Notes under the pieces: generated by a model
Told to the model about the DNA's origin: nothing
Database searches by the model: none
Seen by the model: the letters and a program-made list of their open reading frames with translations, nothing else
Part shown: in pieces, positions 57,911 through 64,000 of the stretch
Numbering within the stretch: position 1 is the first letter of the stretch
Layout of the letters: each line of letters begins with the position of its first letter
Assembly: GCA_037074705.1 (NCBI GenBank)
Contig: CM073590.1
Coordinates: forward strand, 178,017,246 to 178,081,245
Direction of reading: 5' to 3'
Origin: Zhengitettix transpicula
Lineage: Eukaryota > Arthropoda > Insecta > Orthoptera > Tetrigidae
DNA: 64,000 nucleotides
Made by a program: the position numbers and the translations under genes

Positions 57911-58197
57911 AGAGCGAAAGAAATTCATACATTATTTTTCATACGTAGTTTGAGAATCTAAGATGGAAATAATTTTGAGCACGACAGACCAGGAAACTCA
58001 GCTTCTCAGAAAATTTAGAATACCGTTCCTTTTAAGCACTTATCCACACAAATGGAACTACAGTGTTATTTTTCCAAACGCTGAAAGTTCTAAATGTTAT
58101 ATGAATTCTGTTTTTGTTATAGGTACTTTTTTCCGAGCCGAGGCAGTAATAGTATTAGTTTACCTAGTCAACTGATGTCAAGAATTAATTATTTTTT

Positions 58198-58672
58198 TTA
58201 GGGTAGCAGGCTACATGATGGTAATACACATGGTGGCAACTCCCCTTTAATAGCATAGCAAGGGATCTGAAAGGGGGGGATGCGGAAGGGTAGAGGAAGG
58301 TAGCCAAGGGTTAACTAGGGCCCCCGGGCTATAGTTTAAGGATCCATACCCGGCATTCGCCTAAAAGTAATGCAGGGGAAACCCTAGAAAAACCTGCATC
58401 AGGTAGGTCGGGCATTTGGTACCCACGCCCTTCCGATGGCGGGTTTGCTGTGGGGTCGCAGCTTACCCCTCGCCATGCCTTGGCCAGTTTGGGAGGCAGC
58501 TAGCCGACTATTCCAATAGGAATAGATGACAACTCTTACCGTATGCCCAAGGTCTGTGATTTCGGAACATACACCTCTCAAAACAGACAAAGGTGCCTCG
58601 GCATGTGGGAACCTTAGTTAAAAAAAACCAGAGAGTTGTGAAGTCATCCCCAAAGGTAGCCACCGCCAGAGC
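58198..58672 (+). repeat. GGC-family repeat, copy f
   Basis: Starts TTTAGGGTAGCAGGCTACAT and runs through the family to GGTAGCCACCGCCAGAGCTC. The tail lacks the CTGCGAG hairpins and ends instead with a CGCCAGAGCTCT segment similar to that at about 28760-28790. Confidence 0.85.
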
Positions 58673-58989
58673 TCTTTCATTCTACTGTGATTAACACAGA
58701 TTACTTTAGCGAAAACAATTGTATGAAGCGACTGAGAATTAAAACGGATTTATTTTTGTTACTTGTAGAAAAAAACATAAATAGTACCTCAGAGTCATAT
58801 TTTGGGACTTTGGTGAAATAAAAAATTATAATTATCACTGTGAAAGGATGAACAAATATATTACGGCAGGGTTTTGACCACAGTGTTTGTTTTCGCTTCT
58901 AAAGTAACTCGTGTTATAAATTTGGTCAAATTTGCTTCATAATTATATTAGAAGATGAGAGCATAAAGAAGACTGGAATAAAACCTGTA

Positions 58990-59192
58990 ATATTACTAAA
59001 ACAGGTGGATGAAGTGGAGACATTTTTAGAATGCATAGTAGGACAAAATTTACTTGTGAATTTGAAAATAACGATATAAACTTTTTAGATTTGTCCGTGT
59101 TCAGAGGAGAAAATAAATTGTTAACTAATACATGAAGCCTACAACAACATGAAGAGAATTCATGTATTATAAACTACGTTAACTGCCATCCA
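58990..59192 (+). pseudogene. Penelope-like reverse transcriptase fragment
   Basis: The first piece reads KQVDEVETFLECI, where PLE RTs have the catalytic YVDD box (the YVDD is degraded to QVDE). After a frameshift, 59046-59192 reads KFTCEFENNDINFLDLSVFR, then ENKLLTN, and after an in-frame TGA IINYVNCHP. These match the block after the catalytic box in PLEs (I-x-FT-x-E, FLDL, YRKPT, NSCHP order), though the YRKPT box is lost. It lies 300 bp after a GGC-family repeat. No GIY-YIG part follows. Confidence 0.72.
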
Positions 59193-61339
59193 TAAAGTTA
59201 ACCAGTAATCAGTGCATCTATTACTGGGTCTTGGATTTGATTTTACTGTCTGGTTCGAGAACCCATAATTTTTTATTTTACGAAAAAGTATTAGGCAAAA
59301 TGCGAACACCCGATTTTCTCGACTAAATATACACAAACTATATTCGAATACGGAACCTTGGTTTTCGTTTATTTTAAAATTTGTTTGGTCTGAAAAAAAT
59401 AATAAATTTTTAAATACGTTAATAAACTGAAATGTAAATAATTAATCTGAAGTTTGAATAAACAATATTTCTGGACTAAATATTGAATCAATTTCTAGAT
59501 ATTTAGTTAGTTCTCGTAAATGTTTATCTATCAGCTTGATAGAAGTTTATCACAAGGAAAGTTGCCATCATCGTATGCTATGCGTAACAGTTAAGTTCAT
59601 TAAAGTGTCTTAGAGGTGATATGAAAAACAAATGAAAAATTCAAGAGTCAATCCCCTGCGTTCCTCATCCTTGGCTTGGAGCCCTAGGGACAGACCTAAC
59701 TTTCGGTCGGATGTGTTTACTATTTTATAAAGCTGCTCTCTAGAGTGGTCCCGCCTGATTGGCTGCTTGCGACACAAACTCCGGCAACTCGAGATTCCGA
59801 CAAATGTATTTTTTTTCCCTCCCCTTTACCGGTGTACCCACTTAACGAAGTCTGTCGGGATCGAGTAATTTTAAAAGAGGAGAACGGAAAATAGAATTGC
59901 GTTAACGTTTTCCTCTAAACTAGGTTTGCTTCAAAGCAACATTCAAAATAAGAATTATAAACGCTTCAATTCTTCTTAAATTTCCGCAAACTTAATTATT
60001 AAATCTGCTTGAGATAAAAACATATATTATTTAGTGTCTTGCGGAGATCCAGTTCTTAGATTGCATCAAATGCCTGAAGTAAATGTTTTCCTTTCGCCTC
60101 GGCAAAACCGCAAAAGAAACCTGCACCAACCCATCGGCGTACTTTGAATTACGAGAATAAATGTATGAATAACATCAAAACTCACTTCGTTTTATTAAAT
60201 CAAGTAATTAAGAGGTGCGTTCACTTATGTCATAATGAAATGCGTAAATCGTACAATCGTGTACTCCACATTAAACAAAAATATATGGAAAAATGCATTT
60301 AAAATAAGATAATTTAGAACGATTATGCAAACATGTTGCGTTAATGAACATAAATATTTTGTGGTATGCACGAACATGTATAATGAGAAGTCGCCTTACA
60401 ATTCAATATTGTAAGTTTCGAAAACGAAATAAAGCTGGGGGTGTTCAGATTTATGAAGGGAACATCACGAATACTCAGAGTTCATCGGGGGGGCTAAATT
60501 CAATGGAATACGGGGGGCCGAAATAATTCAGTCTCTTTGCCGGAAGACAAAGACAGTATTACAGGACTAATACAAAGGTAGTGTAACTTCCGGACTCTTA
60601 CATCCGTATAATGTTATTCCACGAAATACAGTGAAAACCCCACGGAGAAATTAAAACTCATGGAGAGAGAAGCGGAGAGGACATATACGCCAATAGTAAA
60701 CGTCAAGGACAACGATCGCGATGCCACCAGCCTCTCCCCGATACAAACGAAATACGACATGCCGTAACGTAAATGGTGGTCTCTTTCTCCTATCATTGTT
60801 CACAAAATATATGCGTTGGTCTAAGAAAATTCAATAGGCATTTTCTGAGAATAAGAAATAAATCCATTGTACAGTCACAATTGCTTTATTATTACAATTT
60901 AAAACGGAGCGTTCCATCTAAAAGTAAAATAATATTAATCACATAAACCGATAAAGCAGCCCTTTAATTATATTTCAAGGCATATTATAATCTAACATTA
61001 TAAATTACAATTATATCATTAATACATACCAAAATTAAATATATTTATAAACGTATAGAGTACAGTCGTACATCTGTGACTTAATTCTATAATTTATAAA
61101 ACTTAACAATCTTTGTGATCTTACACAGTGACACATTAACATTGAAACAACAGGAGCATAAATTCTTCATTGAATCGATAATGTATGTTTACATTATGTA
61201 TTCAACAATGTATTACTTTCATGTATTAATCATTATTGACACTAAATTCCCAAAAGTTATCTATACTTAATTACTACAAAAACAATCTGATACATAAAAT
61301 AGTGTGTTTGTGTGTGTGTTTCTGTGTATGTGCCGGGAT
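59193..61339. other. Mostly AT-rich, no gene seen
   Basis: A balanced segment at 59640-59870 has a TTTTATAAAG TATA-like string and GATTGG, so it could be an old promoter or LTR. Frames at 60344-60526 and 60614-60796 have no domain. Confidence 0.45.
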
Positions 61340-61945
61340 ACAAATCTACACCCGTAGAGAAAATTTCACCACGTACACGTTTTTCTTTCGAACCGTAAAG
61401 AAGAGACGTTTACCACCCACTGGGGCGGGGATGAAAAAGGGGTTTAAATTTTCAAACATGTTCAAACAATCTATATTTGTGTCAGATAACTATTTTTCGG
61501 GGTCAATGAGACTGATAGTGTTTCTCCCGATGTTTTTGTATATAATTTTAACCCCTTTCGGCATGGAAGGGGATCATCTTTAGGGGTTGGTGTTAAAAAA
61601 GTAATACAAAAACAACCGATATTGGTGTCAAATCCGGGGTTACGGATGTCTCTGAGTTTAATTATGAAATTAAAATTTCCATTTAGCCCATTAGGGCAGA
61701 GGTTGACGGGGAAGTATATTTCAAACATGCTAAAACGGCCGATATTTGCGTCGAATAAATATTTTACGAGTTCAGAGAGATTGATAGTGTTTCTCCACAT
61801 TTTGTTTGAGGATAATTTCTACCCCTTTCTATATGGGAGGGACCACCGTTAGGGGTGGGAGTGGAATAATAATAACGCGAAAACAACCAATAGGGGTCAA
61901 ATTCGGGGCAATGGATGTCGCTGTGTTTAATTAAGACAACCCAGG
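61340..61945 (+). repeat. Helitron-like repeat built from two diverged units
   Basis: Two units of about 260 bp follow one another. TTTCAAACATG(T/C)T, GATAGTGTTTCTCC, ACCCCTTTC and GTCAAATYCGGGG recur in order (e.g. 61455 and 61718; 61627 and 61897). The end reads ACCCAGGCAAGGCC, recalling the GGGCAACGCCGGG end of the Helitron-like copies. Frames over it on both strands (61236-61583, 61471-61800, 61622-61852) are by-products of the repeat. Confidence 0.55.
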
Positions 61946-63002
61946 CAAGGCCAACAATCAGATAATACTGTATAATTGTAATTGTTTCCTGAAAAATTAT
62001 CATCATTTTTTATAAAATATCGTTAGAAGTTTCAAATTCACTGAAATTTACAATAATTTCCCCATTTAGACTTATAAATATGCCTTCTTCATATCCAAGT
62101 TCCGATATAATATTGTTTTGATACAAAATTTGCACTTTGGACTAATTAAATTGAAGTAGGTTGTTTTTCACATGATCTGACGAATCTGTTATGTATGTAA
62201 TGTAAGCGTTGATTTAATAAAATTCAACTTTTATGCGCTTTAAAATGAGATGTAAAGGACGTTTCATCGATTAAAATTTACGGTTGTGCAATTTACCTGA
62301 AATTTTGTTCTGGAAAAAATATTTTTCAAGAGTATCGCAGTATCGGGACAAACGGCTGGACAAAGAACTGTACGAAATTTGGAACGGAGCTTTATTTTGC
62401 TAAGCTTATTACGAGTCTTGACCTCTGAGTTGCGTAGTATAAGCAGATTTGAGCTGAATCGAGAAATTCCTAATTCAATTATTTGTAGATTTCGCCCGCT
62501 TTCAAGCGAGGAACATGAAAGTAATGTAATTCTTAAGCTTAGCGAATGTGTTCGAAGACATCTACAAACTGGTATAAACATATGAAATTTCTAATCTAAT
62601 AATGTCACGGGTTTTATTGTTTTGACAAAATTCTTCAAGTTTTCGAATTTGTTTGTTTTTCTTCTATTACATATTATATCCCTCGGCCGTACAAGCCTGT
62701 GTAGAGAAGTTGTTAAAGCTTCGGACTCCTGTTCACTTGATCTAGTCTCGAGCCACCCCTGACATTAATTTCGTAAGTAATTCTCTTGGTTTATCGCTCA
62801 GGGTGTTTCACGTGTATTCAATAAATCACTATTAATAAAATTAATTCATCAATTTAAATCGCTTATACATCTCATAGAGAACTTGAAAATGAACTACACG
62901 TCGCCCTGTATACACATAAACAGTAAGAAAATCATCTGAAATAATTAGAAGAATTCGCGCCACGCGGAAAGGTTTAATTAATATCAAACACTTGGACTTT
63001 AA
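61946..63002. other. AT-rich spacer with weak tRNA-like SINE piece at 62700-62765
   Basis: GTTGTTAAAGCTTCGGACTC + CTG resembles the D-arm/anticodon part of Ser/Leu-type tRNA-derived SINEs, and GATCTAGTCTCGAGCC could be a decayed B box. The frames at 62264-62585 on both strands have no domain. Confidence 0.35.
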
Positions 63003-63725
63003 CCCTTTAGTGCACAGTGTAGCATATATGCAACATAAGTTTCAGCATCACCTTGGAGGCATCTGTTGGTTTCTAAGAGAGCTAAATTATGATGCATATA
63101 TGCACTTATCGAAATGTGAAATTTTTGGGATCCGTTGACATGTTAAAACATGCCTTTTTCTAGCTTTCTGTGAGTCAACCCCTCAGTTCAGATTTTCCTG
63201 CTCGTCGATCAGCTTCAGAATATTTATTTTCTATTTTTTTTTGTTTTATCAAGAAAGAAAAAATTAACGGTCTATTAATTGCACTAAAATCATAGTTATC
63301 CAGTTAATGTGAATTATTAATAAATCAGACCTAATTACGAATAAGAAAGATAGCCAATTCAGACAAAAAGGGTAATATAAATACCACATAACGTTTCTGG
63401 GATCCTTGATCCTTTCCTCAGGTATTTGTTTGTTCTAGACTCTTCTTAGCACCTGACAAAAGGCTCAAGGATCGCAGAAACGTTGTGTGTTATTTATATT
63501 ACCCTTTTTTTGTCTGTATTGGCTATGTTTCATATTCATTATTTTCTATCAGACATAATTTTTTTCATTCTAATTATATTTATGTTGCATATGTGCAACA
63601 TCATGAGCAAAACTAACTTTGGCCATTTTTGATATTTTTTGGATACTTTTTCAGTATTGTATTAACAAAAATACAGCTTGAAAAATTTAGTTTCAAAAAA
63701 TAAAAAAACTTCATCCACTGAAGGG
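63003..63725. mobile_element. piggyBac-like MITE
   Basis: The left end CCCTTTAGTGCACAG follows TTAA (62999-63002). The right end, read on the minus strand, is CCCTTCAGTGGATG and is followed by TTAT (63726-63729), one change from TTAA. CCC-ends and a TTAA target are piggyBac hallmarks. Subterminal GCATATATGCAAC (left) and GTTGCATATGTGCAAC (right) also mirror each other. No transposase frame; a PLE-type fold-back is nested inside. Confidence 0.6.
63339..63540. repeat. Fold-back element, PLE-type, nested in the MITE
   Basis: Arms of about 70 bp from GAATAAGAAAGATAGCCAAT inward to ACGTTTCTGGGATCCTTGAT, and the complement ending at 63540. The core CACCTGACAAAAGGCTCAAG + GATCGCAGAAACGTTGTG is a diverged form of that at 53651. 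Outer ends TTTTTTTGTCTGTATTGGCT match the 53651 copy. Confidence 0.85.
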
Positions 63726-64000
63726 TTATGATGGCACGGCGCATTTAATCCGTATATTAGCATTCAAGTGTACGAGTCAAAAGAATCAGTGTAGACATCA
63801 GCGATCAGGACCGGATCCCGCGTCATTAGTTGATTAATTAAGTCGGAGTCCAGAATTCAACATTGTCACAAAATTGTAGACGGAATCAGCTACGGTTTTA
63901 AGAATCAACAATACTGCACAACTATATTTTTAGATGTGAGCAATATTTCAGGTTATTAAATCAATCAATCAATCAAAAGGATTTCTTTAAATACGTCAAT

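Noticed and set aside
61236..61852. Three overlapping frames on both strands suggesting a compact gene cluster
   Set aside because: They coincide with the duplicated Helitron-like repeat and show no protein family features.
1..64000. CRISPR arrays, operons or a bacterial defence system
   Set aside because: No regular direct repeats with unique spacers, no long prokaryotic ORFs and pervasive insect-type transposons: this is eukaryotic DNA.

Overview
The window looks like repeat-dominated nuclear DNA from an insect. It is AT-rich, with no operons and no long intact reading frame. Almost every recognisable coding stretch is a broken transposon: two mariner-type elements, one Tc1/IS630-like element, Ty3-type pol, two LINE 3' ends, and three Penelope-like (PLE) remnants. 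A large-genome insect such as a cockroach, termite or orthopteroid fits the mixture, but that is inference. I found no host protein-coding gene I can defend, and no functional tRNA or rRNA gene.

Layout. 0-5 kb: two nearly identical Helitron-like elements in direct orientation, a LINE 3' end between them and a fold-back right after the second. 7.8-15.7 kb: a dispersed repeat (partner at 34 kb), two tRNA-like SINE heads, and a direct duplication (11.7 and 15.2 kb) that flanks a Tc1-like element whose transposase has lost its catalytic residues. 15.9-30 kb: fold-backs, clusters of a GC-richer unclassified repeat family ('GGC family' here, after its GGTAACAGGCTAC head), and a full-length but broken mariner. 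32.4-33.3 kb: a PLE C-terminal ORF with a GIY-YIG endonuclease domain and its terminal repeat. 36.5-39.5 kb: a promoter/first-intron-like module whose putative start-codon exon is split by an internally deleted Ty3-type LTR element with a perfect 5-bp target duplication. 40.4-41.2 kb: a second PLE GIY-YIG remnant next to hammerhead-like sequences. 44.8-45.5 kb: an LTR-like segment ending at a tRNA primer-binding-site sequence. 47.8-49 kb: a young inverted repeat with 392-bp arms. 52-64 kb: a third Helitron-like element, a second LINE, a second mariner, a PLE RT scrap, a tandemly built Helitron-like repeat and a piggyBac-like MITE that contains another fold-back.

The most coherent signal is a set of seven fold-back structures scattered through the window. 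Most are built around a CTGANGA...GAAAC-like core, and three PLE protein remnants occur in the same window, one of them carrying the same terminal sequence. I read this as a Penelope-like retroelement population leaving inverted terminal repeats with decayed hammerhead-ribozyme-like cores. Other notable items are the six-locus GGC family with iterated GC-rich hairpins in its tail, and the 392-bp fold-back with a nested perfect 24-bp hairpin that could form long dsRNA.
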